Notes: a model not told the origin generated them from the sequence alone. 64,000 bases of DNA from Rhynchopus sp. YZ270_cl-10 (GCA_964035575.1 OZ037888.1:868001-932000); one strand, 5' to 3'; counted from the first letter of the stretch, positions 1 to 10,194 are shown. Numbers and translations are program-made.

Positions 1-420
1 TGCGTTTTTTTCCCCTCCAAACAAAATGTTTTGGGTGGAAAATGGGGGAAGTTTATAAAAAAAAGAAATTCAGCATACAATAATTACCAACAGACAAGAA
101 GAACACCCTCAAAAAGCACCTTTTATTTTATTTTATTTTTCCCGGAGCCCACGTCCGTAGGCTGGCGTGTGTGCACCAATACAACTTCACTTTATTTAGT
201 ACGGTTTCAATTTTTTTTCCCATTTCTACGTGAGTTTACCAAAAAAAAAAAGAAAATACCCCCCTCCAATTCCCCAACTCTGAGTGCTGTAACAAAAAAA
301 AAGCCCCATTTTTTTTTACAACTCAGCAAAATCAGAATAGTGTTCTCCTGCTGCGTACTCCTCCATCTGCACCATCCCATTCCCACCTTGGGTAAGGTAG
401 CATGACTGAATCCCCGCAAT
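1..420. other. AT-rich non-coding stretch
   Basis: Long A and T runs dominate. The open frames here are low-complexity Lys/Phe strings with no recognisable domain. I see no gene or RNA. Confidence 0.6.
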
Positions 421-499
421 GACTAGGTAACTGAGGGGGTTCCGCGTAAGGTTACCATGAGAACTAATTGCATTTCATTCGTTTGTAATGTATTGATAG

Positions 500-790
500 T
501 TTGATGTGACCCATGACACACAGTGTGACCTGACATTCCGCGACCTTTAACTACCCGTCTTGAAACACGGACCAAGGAGTCTAACACGTGTGCAAGGCTT
601 AGGGTGTCAAACCCATAAGCCGCACTGAAAGGGAGATGTGCCAATCCTTGAGGACGCAGCCATAGGGTGTCAAACCCGCTGAGTGATATGCTTAAGTTCA
701 GCGCGTGGATCTGCAATGAGGTTGTTAAGAAAGAGTCACATCCATAAGCCGCACTGAAAGGGAGAAAACCCGGAGAAACGCGCTCTGTAC
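500..790 (+). pseudogene. Chimeric fragments of large-subunit (28S) rRNA
   Basis: Bases about 541-570 contain the universally conserved LSU segment used for D1/D2 priming (CCGTCTTGAAACACGGACC). It is followed by AAGGAGTCTAACACGTG and, at 605-635, by the region that in fungi reads GGGTGTCAAACCC plus a GCAATGAAAG-like string. This part is in sense orientation. At 672-697 the sequence switches to the reverse complement of the LSU 5' end (CCGCTGAGTGATATGCTTAAG). The block around CATAAGCCGCACTGAAAGGGAG occurs twice, at 615 and 742. A functional LSU gene is several kb long and colinear, so this is a rearranged fragment. It could instead be transcribed as a small RNA, but nothing seen supports that. 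Confidence 0.75.
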
Positions 791-889
791 TACTATCGTG
801 GAGATGGGAGTATCTCTTCACACCCTTTTTTAAATACAACAAAAACCACAACAGACTTTTTTGATTCTTGCTTTTATTCTTCTACAAAA

Positions 890-1102
890 ATGAACAAACT
901 TATTAACAAGGTTGAGTCGAAGGTTGGCATGGACTTGAACGGGGACGGGAAGGTTGGAGGCAAGAAGGACCACCATGACCACCACGACCACGGACACCAT
1001 GGTCACCACGGTCACGACCACCATGACCACCACGACCATCACGGTAAGGGCGGCAAGCACGGGCATGGACACCATGGCAAAGGAGGCAAGGGACACCACT
1101 AA
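890..1102 (+). CDS. His-rich EF-hand-like miniprotein 1
   Basis: Predicted protein of 70 residues. A short N-terminal helix (MNKLINKVESKVGM) leads into the loop DLNGDGKVGG, which matches positions 1-9 of a calcium-binding EF-hand or dockerin-type loop (D1, N3, D5, G6, hydrophobic 8). The acidic residue normally at loop position 12 is absent. The rest is a tail of repeated HH, DHH and HGH units with some Gly/Lys, a likely transition-metal (Zn/Ni/Cu) binder. There is no signal peptide. It is the most divergent member of a four-gene tandem array (2233, 2945, 3788), richer in Asp-His and lacking the Asn-Gly repeats. Function is unknown; metal storage or buffering is an inference. The other open frames over this region are products of the repeat. 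Confidence 0.7.
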   Translation: MNKLINKVESKVGMDLNGDGKVGGKKDHHDHHDHGHHGHHGHDHHDHHDHHGKGGKHGHGHHGKGGKGHH

Positions 1103-1112
1103 GTCTTTCTCT

Positions 1113-1143
<31 letters not shown>

Positions 1144-2232
1144 GGCCCGCTTTTTAATAAAAAATTGTTTAAATCGATGCGTTTTTGCTTTTATTTGAAA
1201 ATAAGTAGGTTTATGCGTCCCATTTTGGTTGCAATACTTTTTTGCACAGATTTTTGTTTTTCTAATCTTTGTTGATTTGATACAAACTGTGCACAAAAAA
1301 GGAGATTTTTTTTTTGTGAGACCCTTTTTTTTCTGTCAGGAATTGTTTCCTTTAGTACAGGGGATCAGTTTCGGCCTTAACACTGGTTTTTTCACAACTG
1401 GTTTTCCCGAAATCTGATCTTATTTGAAAAGGGAGGAAAAAAGGCCCTAAAAATTTTTTTTGGGGATTTTTTTTTAACTCGTGTGTTGTTCTACTATTTA
1501 TAGCCTTTCGACATTGGAATGACCGTTCTCTTTATGATGATGGTTATTTTGATTTGTCGATAAAAAAAAAAACGTTTTGTTTTTCACTTCAAACCTAGGA
1601 AACTTTTTTTTGTGCTTCAGGTGTGTTCTAGGTTTGTTAAATTCTTAGAGCGTGCCAACATAGCCCGAACTTGCGATTTTTTTTCCTTTCATTTTTATGC
1701 CTTGTGCTTTCATCTGGATGGCTGGTATGGTACTACGTAGGTCAGCCTGCGTCAAATACTATCTTGTATTTCCTTCAGCGGGAGTATCGTCTTTCCATTG
1801 CAAAGGACTTGGCAGAACACACTACACATGCAATTGACTTTGCGCACGTGCCCTGTTTTTTATTTTAAAAAGGTGACTGAGTAGGTTCATCTAAATGTTA
1901 GACGTTAAGGTTTTGTCTCACAAGAGGCAGATTCATCTTTTCAAAAAAAAAAATTTTTTTTTTTTTGGTGTCTTGCGCCCTCTGGCGGTTTCATCAAAAT
2001 GTTTAGCAGTTTTGTTTTGCGTGTTTCTATTGTTGCTATCTGTTTGCTCAGAACTTCCACATCGACGCAATCATACCGAACGTTCTAGTGGGTCTCTCTT
2101 CTTCACTGTTCATCTTTTAGTCTTGTATGAAAACAATAAAAAAGTTTTTTATTTTCCTTTCTTTACGAATATCGCGTTACACCACACCCACGCCCCGCAC
2201 AGCTAACTTCACCCCCAACACAAAAACACACA
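1103..2232. other. Intergenic region with scattered short repeats
   Basis: AT-rich, with no coding signal. A GA dinucleotide stretch (1110-1142) follows the first miniprotein gene. Bases 1702-1728 match 26842-26868, inside the GCP2 intron, almost perfectly. Around 1870-1900 there is a degenerate match to the GGTGACTAAG...ATCATCTTATAAAC family described at 40918. Confidence 0.5.
1702..1728 (+). repeat. Short dispersed repeat, copy 1 (TTGTGCTTTCATCTGG...)
   Basis: Twenty-six bases here recur at 26842-26868 within the intron of the GCP2 gene. Weaker similarity continues 3' (TACGT, GTCAG). It is intergenic here and intronic there. Confidence 0.6.
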
Positions 2233-2424
2233 ATGCCTCTGCAGGACAAGATCTTCAAGCACGGTGTTATGCACCTTGAGGAGAAGATTGGGATGGACCT
2301 TAACGGCGACGGGAAGATCGGCCACAAGAAGGGTGGAGGCCACAACAACGGACATGGCAACAACGGCAACCATGGACACGGCAACAACGGTCACCATGGG
2401 CACGGCAACGGGCACCACCACTGA
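2233..2424 (+). CDS. His/Asn/Gly-rich EF-hand-like miniprotein 2
   Basis: Predicted protein of 63 residues. An amphipathic N-terminal helix (MPLQDKIFKHGVMHLEEKIG) runs into MDLNGDGKIGHKK, a half EF-hand loop with D, N and D at positions 1, 3 and 5, Gly 6 and Ile 8 but Lys at position 12. The C-terminal 30 residues are NGHGNNGHHG-type repeats ending GHHH. The protein is identical to the gene at 2945, so the duplication or gene conversion is recent. The 5' leader (CTAACTTCACCCCCAACACAAAAACACACA) is shared by the copies at 2233, 2945 and 3788, which suggests shared regulation. The 3' flank carries an AATAAAAG-like polyadenylation signal. A metal-binding or calcium-sensing role is plausible but not shown. 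Confidence 0.75.
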   Translation: MPLQDKIFKHGVMHLEEKIGMDLNGDGKIGHKKGGGHNNGHGNNGNHGHGNNGHHGHGNGHHH

Positions 2425-2429
2425 AGACA

Positions 2430-2720
2430 GTTCTCGTTCAGTTTGTACAGAACCATGGTCTTAGGACAGTGGTCAATAGTCTATAGAAAATAAAAGCAAT
2501 TCCTTTATTGGATCCGTTTCAAAATAAAAAAACAAACAAAACAAAAACAAAAATAGTGGAGTTCATCCTCGGGTGTCTACACTAATACAACCAAGTTTTC
2601 AAAAAACAATTTACAAAATTGAGTTATCTGTGCGAATCGTGTTGTTTCTTTTGCAAAAGGTGGCCAGGCACAGGCTCTGGAACCATCTTGCAAAAAACCT
2701 TTTGTTTTACAAATTATCCT
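2430..2720 (+). repeat. 3' flank of the miniprotein tandem unit
   Basis: The segment with CAGAACCA-GGTCTT, TATAGAAAATAAAAGCAATTC and GGATCCGTTTCAAAATAAA recurs at 3370-3600 and, more weakly, at 4262-4310. This shows that whole gene units of roughly 0.9 kb were duplicated, not just coding regions. Confidence 0.75.
2554..2605 (+). repeat. Family G dispersed repeat, copy 1
   Basis: The segment TAGTGGAGTTCATCCTCGGG and the ~30 bases after it (CTACACTAATACAACC) recur at 38518-38570 with one or two differences. The 3' part resembles a branch point followed by a T-rich tract. It is intergenic in both places. Confidence 0.7.
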
Positions 2721-2747
2721 TTCTTCACACATCTCACAACATTGGTT

Positions 2748-2796
2748 AGGTACACTGTCACGAGAGGGCTTTGTATGTCAAATCAAATTTGGTTGT
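2748..2796 (+). repeat. Family A splice-cassette repeat, partial copy
   Basis: It contains GGTACACTGTCACGAGAGGG followed by CTTTGTATGTCAAATCAAAT, the 3' half of the family A repeat (see 10243). It lies upstream of the third miniprotein gene. Confidence 0.65.
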
Positions 2797-2944
2797 GAGT
2801 ACTTCTCTTTTCTTGCTTTCCAGTTTACCGGACTTGCGTCCACAAAAAAAGACAAAAAAAAGACAGATTTTCACTAATGTTACCCTCCCTTCTCCCCTCT
2901 ACCACAATCACCAGCTAACTTCACCCCCAACACAAAAACACACA

Positions 2945-3136
2945 ATGCCTCTGCAGGACAAGATCTTCAAGCACGGTGTCATGCACCTTGAGGAGAAGAT
3001 TGGGATGGACCTTAACGGCGACGGGAAGATCGGCCACAAGAAGGGTGGAGGCCACAACAACGGACATGGCAACAACGGCAACCATGGACACGGCAACAAC
3101 GGTCACCATGGGCACGGCAACGGGCACCACCACTGA
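2945..3136 (+). CDS. His/Asn/Gly-rich EF-hand-like miniprotein 3
   Basis: This 63-residue product is identical to that of the gene at 2233, including the DLNGDGKIG loop and the GHHH terminus. I start at MPLQDK rather than at an upstream in-frame ATG near 2771. The MPLQDK start with its leader is conserved in three copies, while the upstream extension is poly-Lys/Pro and matches none of them. The 3' UTR differs from copy 2 for about 230 bases, then converges again at the CAGAACCAAGGTCTTTGGAC block. Confidence 0.75.
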   Translation: MPLQDKIFKHGVMHLEEKIGMDLNGDGKIGHKKGGGHNNGHGNNGNHGHGNNGHHGHGNGHHH

Positions 3137-3787
3137 AGACAGTTCTGCTCTTGCAATATAAAAAACGTTGTGATTTTTCCCCCTTATTTTTTCAACATTT
3201 TCCACTCGGAAAGAAAATACATCCACAAAAAAAAACATTAGTGGTCAGACCAGAGCTTTCTAGTCGACTTGTCAGCATTCAGCTTTCATGTTAACAACTT
3301 CTGCCACACTTTAAGGATGAGGTGTGCCGTCTGAAAATATTCTGGCCTTTTAACAGGTGGCAGTTTAGTATGCACAGAACCAAGGTCTTTGGACAGTGGC
3401 GGGCATCTGAACTATAGAAAATAAAAGCAATTCCTTTATTGGATCCGTTTCAAAATAAAAAAAAACAACCAACAAAAACAATTTACAAAATTGAGTTCTC
3501 TGTGCGATTCGTGTTGTTTCTTTTGCAAAAGGTGGCCAGGCACAGGCTCTGGGACCATCTTGCAAAAAACCTTTTGTTTTACAAATTCTCCTTTTTCTGT
3601 TTTTCTCCACACATCTCACAACTTTTGGTTGTGAGTTATTCTCTTTTCTTGCTTTCCAGTTTACCGGACTTGCGTCCACTCAAAAAAGACAAAAAAAAAG
3701 ACGGGGTTTCGCAACCTTCACACCTCTCCCTCCCTTCTCCCCTCTACCACACCACAGCTAACTTCACCCCCAACACAAAAACACACA

Positions 3788-3982
3788 ATGCCTCTGCAGG
3801 ACAAGATCTTCAAGCACGGTGTCATGCACCTTGAGGAGAAGGTTGGGATGGACCTTAACGGCGACGGGAAGATCGGCCACAAGAAGGGTGGAGGCCACAA
3901 CGACGGACATGGCAACAACGGCCATCACGGACACGGCAACAACGGTCACCATGGGCATGGCAACAACGGTCACCACCACTGA
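3788..3982 (+). CDS. His/Asn/Gly-rich EF-hand-like miniprotein 4
   Basis: Predicted protein of 64 residues, differing from copies 2 and 3 by a Val in EEKVGMDLNGDGKIG, Asp for Asn in the tail, and one extra NNGHH unit. The half EF-hand loop is unchanged. The substitutions are conservative and the leader is conserved, which suggests the gene is expressed. The repeat tail makes +1 and -1 frames open as well; those are shadows. Confidence 0.75.
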   Translation: MPLQDKIFKHGVMHLEEKVGMDLNGDGKIGHKKGGGHNDGHGNNGHHGHGNNGHHGHGNNGHHH

Positions 3983-4980
3983 AAATAAATCTGCATTTGT
4001 GCAAAAAAAATAAAAACATGATTTTTTTACTTTCCCGTTTTTTCAACATTTTCCACTCGGAAAGAGCAAAAAACTTTCAAAAAAAAATACACTATCCAAA
4101 ATATGAGTGGTCAGACCAGAGCTTTCCTTGACGTGTGTTTTTACTCTCTGCCATATCCCCTTTGAGGTGTGCCGTCTGCTGTATTTAAAAAATACCCCCC
4201 GCATAACCAAAGAATCTTTGTCTTGATGACATTGTGATGTTGGTGCTGCATAAAAAAAAACATAAATGATAGAAAACAGTTCCTTTATTGGACCTGTTTT
4301 TTTGAACAAAAACTAAAACAAAAACAACGACAAACATACAAGTTAATATCTGCGCGAAAATAGTTTTGACTTTTTTTTTTCCCATTGCTTTCTTTTTCTT
4401 CACACATCATACAAACCTTATCTTAAGCTTTGTGTGCACAGCTCTTTTGTTTTCTTTACCCTTTTTTTTCCACCCGAGGTTTTTCACATAAAAAAAAGCA
4501 ACAAATTGGACTAAATGATATTACCAATTCAATTCTTTTGTGAGCACAGCCCCATCTTCTCGAAGATCGTTTGTGCACGTGAGGTGCACATTCCACTTTT
4601 TTTTTTTCGAGATTTCTTTCTTGCATCTTTTTTTTTTATAGCAAAACGTTGGGACACTTTCTTTTGCCCTTTCCTGGAGAGATCGCAACTCACCCCCTTC
4701 CAGGTACAAAGACTACAAAAGCCCAACAAATTTTAGCAAAAGAAAAAAAGACAAAAAAACATGGATTTTTTTCTTCTTTCTCTTTCTCCTCTATGTGCCC
4801 CCACATAACGCTGTATTGTGTTCACGAAATCCATCCCATTCTGATGAATTTTCCGATATCAGCAAAAACAACCATCGCTTCTACCGCAACTAAAACACAC
4901 ACACACACAACCCTCAGGGTGAAGGGAGCCTATCCCACACCTCCCCCCTTCTCTTCTTTGTTGCTTTTTGTTTTAATACA
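3983..4980. other. Intergenic region upstream of the prolyl hydroxylase gene
   Basis: AT-rich, with the 3' remnants of the miniprotein tandem unit (GAGTGGTCAGACCAGAGCTT at about 4105, also near 3240). Bases 4577-4615 (GTGAGGTGCACATTCCAC plus T-run) resemble the splice-cassette 3' ends. A CTCAG acceptor-like site at about 4913-4918 and a microsatellite of CA precede the gene. No coding signal. Confidence 0.5.
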
Positions 4981-7041
4981 ATGGCTGCCGGAGGGGTACC
5001 GTACAAGCTGGTGGTGTTCCCTATCGTCTCCCTTTTTGTGATTATGTATTTGTTTTTTAGTGAAGGGGCAGCACCACTTCCACCTCCACCGGTTAAAGAT
5101 AAATTGCATGAGGCGGGAGAGAAGTTGAAGGTTGAGAACGCGAATTTGCAGAAAAAGCTTGAAGACATGCAAAGACGAGAGCACGAGGCTGCGGCGGAGC
5201 TGAAAATCCGGCAGCGGGAGGAACGTCATCGGCGGATAATGGATCAGAAAGCCGACGTCGATGCACAAATCAAACAGATCAACCAAGAAACCGCGAAGCT
5301 TGACAAAGCTGGCAAACTTACCATCCCTAAAGCACCTATCCCCGACCAACAGCAAGAAGACCCTGACCACGAGGTCATGCTCGACGGCACGCACCCCTGC
5401 TACTTCATCACCGGAATCGGTGTCGGCGATCGCGCGACCACCGGATACTACTTCTTCACCAGCATTACCATCAACGACCACCCCGTCTACAAACGCGTCG
5501 GAGGTGCCTGGCTCATGGAAACTAACTATATGGCAATCCTCCCCGACAAAAGATGGATCATCTCCCGCTCCAGCAAGGCCGCCCTCGAGGGCAAAGGAGA
5601 GGTCTGTTCCCAAGGCAGCAACTCCGATCCGTCATTGATCACAAAATGGGATATCTCCGAAGGAGGATCCTGGCGGCATGTCGACAAATTAAAGGTCATC
5701 CGCCAGGATGCGCAGTACTGCTCTTTTACACCCGAAATGGATACCGTCATTGAACCCAATTTTAAACCATCTCCGATGGAAAAGCGTGATTACTTTTCGA
5801 CATTTGATGTGAAAAACCCGGAGAAGGATTATGTAAAGTACAAATACCCTGAAGGGAAACGGGCGTTCACGTACATCGAGGATATGGAGCGCGATGTGCC
5901 TGGTCTGCCTTACACTATCATGTCGTACATCCCTAAGGTGTACCACTTTGAGAAGATGATGACGCATCAGGAGTGCGATGAGATCATGGCAGCGGCGACT
6001 GCACTGCACATTGATGCGAGCAGGTCGGGGGTTGTTCCTCATAAGGGGTCTTCTGAGTCGAGCATCTCGCAGATCAGAACAAGCAACCACGTCTGGCTCA
6101 CCGAAGACCTCCCTGCAGCAAAGACAGTCATGAACCGCATCATGGCCACAACAGGCTTCGGCATCCACGACCACGAAGCGCTCCAAGTTCTCCGCTACGA
6201 ACACATGCAAAAGTACGACGCACACCACGACTACTTCGACCCAAACCTCTATGGTGAGCAGAACACAAACCGTGCAGTGACCTGCTTCCTCTACTTGGAT
6301 GATGTGGAAGAGGGGGGTGAAACGGTATGGTGGGGGGAGCATTTTGAATTAAAAAATATTACAGTTATATAAAACTGTGGCAACACAACCGAGGCAACGA
6401 CACTACTCCAACAATTTATCAAAAAAATCAAAGCAATACAAAATAACAACAACACAACACAACACAACACAGTGGTTCCCCCGTGCGAATGTAGGACCCA
6501 CCCCACGCAACTACTCCGCGTGCGATGTGGGTTTGCGTGTACGTCCGAGGAAAGGTATGTTGTGTTTCTAAAGGAATATTTGCAGAAAAAAAAGAGATCA
6601 CTACATACCAAGGTTATCAAGGGTGATGAAAAAACATATTTATTGTGTTATACCGCCTTCGAATGATTTCTGTTCTCCGGAAATAAAAAGTAAAATTTGG
6701 GGTGAAGTTGGGGAGACCCCAACTTCACATAGGGGTTACATAGCCCTTTTACACGAATTGCAAATTTCTTCCCCTCACTTCTACTGCAAAGCGTGCTCCA
6801 TTCTATTTTGCTCTCTTTTAAGGAATCCTGTGAAAGAAAACCCGTGGCTGCTATCTAGGGATGGTAGTCTGTAAGTAAACAAATTGCAAATTGCAACTTT
6901 CTTCCCCTCACAGGATCTGCAGCTTGCTTCTACGATATGCGCCCCGACTTTTCGCTGGACGAGTATTCCCTCCACGCAGGTTGCCCAGTGTCGAAGGGAG
7001 TCAAATGGGGTGGCACCTTGTGGCTCCACAGACGTGTTTGA
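4981..7041 (+). CDS. Membrane-anchored prolyl 4-hydroxylase (2OG-Fe(II) dioxygenase)
   Basis: Three exons (4981-6324, 6473-6554, 6914-7041) give 517 residues. Residues about 8-27 are a signal anchor (KLVVFPIVSLFVIMYLFF), so the enzyme is probably type II and faces the ER/Golgi lumen. Residues about 37-100 form a charged coiled coil. Residues about 135-240 (TGYYFFTSITINDHPVYKRV...) are a separate globular segment I cannot name. The C-terminal catalytic core is complete: YDAHHDYFD holds the HxD iron ligands, GGETWFP follows across intron 1, YSLHAGCPV supplies the distal His, and KGVKW the 2-oxoglutarate-binding Lys. Substrate is probably peptidyl proline. Donors are GTATGG and GTATGT. Exon 2 is only 82 nt and is recognised by its fit to the family (GLRVRPRKGSA). 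Intron 1 carries a family H repeat. Confidence 0.88.
6372..6420 (+). repeat. Family H intronic repeat, copy 1
   Basis: Inside intron 1 of the hydroxylase, AACTGTGGCAACACAACCGA and the following GGCAAC...ACTACTCCAACAATTTATC match 21019-21073. ACTACTCCAAC is branch-point-like and lies ~65 nt before the acceptor. Confidence 0.7.
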
Positions 7042-8484
7042 GAGCAAAGAAAAATAAAAAAAATAAAAAGGTTGCAAACACACATCGATCGGTTCGGTTA
7101 GGTGGGATATTCTAATTTGGGGGTTTTTGGGGATGATATAAAGGGATAAGGGGGAGAGGGTTTTGCGATAGAGAAAAGCCACCTTGCAGTTTTTTTTTGA
7201 GATCGAAACTATCCCTCTGTGTGAATGGGGAGAAGCTGTTGTGTATCGTATATTATTGGACGGAAAATGAATGAAAAAAAAAGCCAGAACAGTCTTGAAA
7301 AGAGAGTTTTTAGTTTTTTTTTTTTGCATTTTTTTTTTTCTCCTCCGCTGTGTTGATAAGAAAAATCCGGGCTTTTTTTTCAGAGGTTTGAGTAAAGAAA
7401 CCATACCCTACGATGCTCTCAGGGAATTACTGTAGCGACACCCTATACCGTGGCCTAGTTTTCTCCGCAGATATTGCCTTTTGGACTCATTGCTGGTTCT
7501 ACAGGCGTGGAAAATGAAAGATTGGTTCGGTGATTGTGGGAAGGGGGGAACCTTGCCCTTCTTCCTTTCTCTCAGTGGGATATCTGGCTACAGTAACTCA
7601 GAGGGAAGCGGACCGAAATCTCATTCCACTCGCACCACGCGTGGTCGCATCTGTTAGTGACCGCACTATATTGACACCGTGGCGGCAATGTGTATGAAGA
7701 CGCAGAAGCGTGCCGTGTACGACGAGTTTTGAGCAATCACAACGTAACGAGCACTCTACGTCTGCGTTCCTACCGTGGCGTAGAGGTGGTTTGTGCTCGG
7801 GGATGAGAACGCCCTCAGGATTTTTTTTTTTTTGAAACGGAGGCTACCGAAAAGAAAAAGCAAAACATCTGGTTAATTTTGAAAAAACGTTATAAATTTT
7901 TACCTTTTTTTTTGCTTCAATATCGCTATGGTTGCCTTAGCAGGGGTGATAACCCTCACACTTTTTTTGGCATTCAATTTCAACGGGAAGAGAAAAATAG
8001 CGCATTTTCTTCTTTCCTATTCGGTGAAGTCCAGCTTTGATGCCAGACGAATTGCCGAACAAAAAAAAGGCCTTCGGGCCACATTGTGGACAGAGCCTGC
8101 TTCGGTAGGGGAGTGTCGAAACAAAACAAAAACAAATAAAGCAAAAGCGAACTCGTTTATAGAATACTTTTTCCTTTTCGAAAGTATGATGTGTGTGTAC
8201 ACCATCGTACCGTTTTCTTCTTTTTGTGTATGTGTGTCGCAAAGGGTTGTTCTTTAGTTGAACAAAACTGAACAAAAGAGAGTCCATTTGTTTTTTTTCT
8301 CCCCAATCATTTGACTAATATGATTCGTATGTTGAGGAATCTACCCCCATGGCCGATCACCACCTTGGTACACATGAGATGATGTGTGTGTGTGTGCACG
8401 AGAGAGTTAATTCATCTTACTAATGTTCTCTTGCACCCCCATCGCCACCCTGCCCACCTTTCACAGACCCTACACAATAAAAAA
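7042..8484. other. Intergenic region between the hydroxylase and PPR genes
   Basis: No convincing coding sequence. A GC-richer island at about 7430-7810 contains repeated ACCGTGGC motifs (7458, 7678, 7773) and complementary CGCAG/CTGCG pairs, so it may fold, but it matches no RNA family I recognise. A polypyrimidine tract ends in CACAG at 8461-8465, 19 nt before the next ATG. Confidence 0.4.
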
Positions 8485-9804
8485 ATGCTCCCCACACGAA
8501 GATGCAGCTCTCTCATAACACAACACCGTTTTATCCAAACTGAGGTTTCTGGGTTTAATACTGGGGTTGAAACGTCTGATAGATGGGCTGAGTTTGTTGC
8601 ACAGGCACGGGCACAGGATCTCACTAAACCTGTTGCCTCTCGACAGGAAATGCGCGGTGCGGAACGTGCACGACAGCAGATGCTACAATCACGGAACTTT
8701 CCTTTCAATGACGCAACCTTTGCCGAATATGCGCTCAACACATTAGCCCATGAGGTTCCAAAGGAAAAGAACATTGGTGCAACACGCTTTAAGGGGGTCG
8801 CCTTTGTGAAGGATATATACAAAGAATTGCAAGATTTTGAGGCAAAAGGCTGTGAATTAGGACCAAAAACGTTTGCAGTGCTATTCGACCATGCGCTCGC
8901 CATTGGCGACAAAGACTCCATGCATTTTCTTTGGGGTGAGATGCTTCGGAAAAGGGCGGAACCTCCGGTCGCTATTTGGGCTAAGGTCTTGCATTTTCAT
9001 GGAAAGAATAAGGATGCTGAAGCAGTTCGATTGGCTTATCAGACGTATCTTAATACTGGTAAAGGAGACGACGCGCTTCTGATGCCTTATACCAAAGCTT
9101 TGGTACGATGCGGTGAAAAGAAGGAGGCAATGGGGGTGTTTCGATCTGCAAGGACACCGTCTCGGGCGTTGTTTACTGTTGCGATTTCTGCGTGCGAAAA
9201 TTTTGAAGAGTCGCGAACATTAGTAACCGAAATGGAAACCCGCGGTTTAGGAACTGACATGCAGGTTTACGAAGCGATGCTAGCCATGCTTGCAAAAATA
9301 CCAGACGTATCCGCTGCAGAAAAGGTCATTGAGCGGATCTCTGTGGTAACTACTCCTACTCCAGCATGCTGGATGCATCTGCTTTATGCATATCGAAAGG
9401 ACGTTGACATTCGCGGTGCGCTCACTGTTTATAAACGAATGGGTAAAGGCAAAATTGGGTTTAACGCTCCCGTAGCATTGATAGAGCTGTGTACAGAACT
9501 GCGTTCTAGAATCGAATGGAGTCGAAAGCAAAACCATGGATCCCTCTCCGAAGATGAGACTGCGCAGTTGGGGCTCGTTTTTCAGACAGTCGAGCTTGCG
9601 AAGCGGGATGCAGACAAGCTGTACGCAGCCCGGCATCAGCATCTTATGTTCTTCAAGAAGGTGATGAACCGCTATGTAAAACGGTTTGAAAGCGGGGCAC
9701 GTCTAGAAGAGATTAAACGCAAGGAGAAAGAGAAGGATCTGCTCAGGGAGAAGGTAATGATGGAGAAGAAGAGGAGTGCAGCTAAGGTCTTTAAACGGCT
9801 GTGA
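8485..9804 (+). CDS. Pentatricopeptide-repeat (PPR) protein, probably mitochondrial
   Basis: Single-exon gene, 439 residues. The N-terminus (MLPTRRCSSLITQHRFIQTE) is Arg/Ser-rich without acidic residues until Glu 20, as expected for a mitochondrial presequence. Residues about 130-350 contain degenerate ~35-residue helical repeats: FAVLFDHALAIGDKDSMHFL, VYEAMLAMLAKIPDVSAAEK and WMHLLYAYRKDVDIRGALTV each show the helix A/helix B pattern of PPR units. The C-terminus is a long Lys/Glu helix. PPR proteins bind organellar RNA; the target here cannot be predicted. I start at 8485 rather than at an upstream in-frame ATG (8386), because the latter lies before an acceptor-like CACAG and inside a TG microsatellite. 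Confidence 0.8.
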   Translation: MLPTRRCSSLITQHRFIQTEVSGFNTGVETSDRWAEFVAQARAQDLTKPVASRQEMRGAERARQQMLQSRNFPFNDATFAEYALNTLAHEVPKEKNIGATRFKGVAFVKDIYKELQDFEAKGCELGPKTFAVLFDHALAIGDKDSMHFLWGEMLRKRAEPPVAIWAKVLHFHGKNKDAEAVRLAYQTYLNTGKGDDALLMPYTKALVRCGEKKEAMGVFRSARTPSRALFTVAISACENFEESRTLVTEMETRGLGTDMQVYEAMLAMLAKIPDVSAAEKVIERISVVTTPTPACWMHLLYAYRKDVDIRGALTVYKRMGKGKIGFNAPVALIELCTELRSRIEWSRKQNHGSLSEDETAQLGLVFQTVELAKRDADKLYAARHQHLMFFKKVMNRYVKRFESGARLEEIKRKEKEKDLLREKVMMEKKRSAAKVFKRL

Positions 9805-9904
9805 AGAAGGAGCACGCCAAGACACAAAGGAGGAGATTGTGGCGTGCGAGGGACTTAGGGAGATGTGCATCAAATTCCCCGAGGCGTGCCCTGTGTGTTT
9901 TTTA

Positions 9905-9952
9905 GGTGATTGTGAAGCACCGAGAGGCTTAGGGTTTACTTATAACCTTTTC
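9905..9952 (+). repeat. Family B splice-cassette repeat
   Basis: GGTGATTGTGAAGCACCGAG, AGGCTTAGGG and ACTTATAACCTTTTCTTC follow the pattern of the better copies at 35951 and 40918. Confidence 0.55.
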
Positions 9953-10194
9953 TTCATGACCCATGGAGGTGCAGTGTCTGTGTAAAGAGGCAATGTGCAC
10001 TTCCAGTGTTGATAATAGTATTGAGCCTGCTGATGGGATTTTGACTATCTTTTAAAAATTCATTTTTTTCGCAAAAACGCACTAGTTGTCCCCTGCCTTA
10101 CTGATGTACACAAGCAGGGCAGCATAAAACAGGGGAGGGAGGGTGACCCGCCTGCGTCAGTCTTACAGGAGTGTTTTCCAAACTTTTTTGTGTA

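Noticed and set aside
954-1157. Thr/Met-repeat frame overlapping the first miniprotein gene
   Set aside because: Produced by reading the CAC/CAT repeats out of frame; only the His frame has the EF-hand-like loop conserved in all copies.
4930-5613. 227-codon reverse-strand frame within hydroxylase exon 1
   Set aside because: A shadow of a GC-biased coding strand, with no domain of its own.
6781-7404. 207-codon reverse-strand frame over the end of the hydroxylase gene
   Set aside because: It is antisense to exon 3, whose catalytic residues are clearly conserved, and it is Lys/Phe/Ser low complexity.
7430-7810. Possible structured RNA gene with repeated ACCGTGGC
   Set aside because: No match to a family I know and no convincing long stem; kept only as a note.
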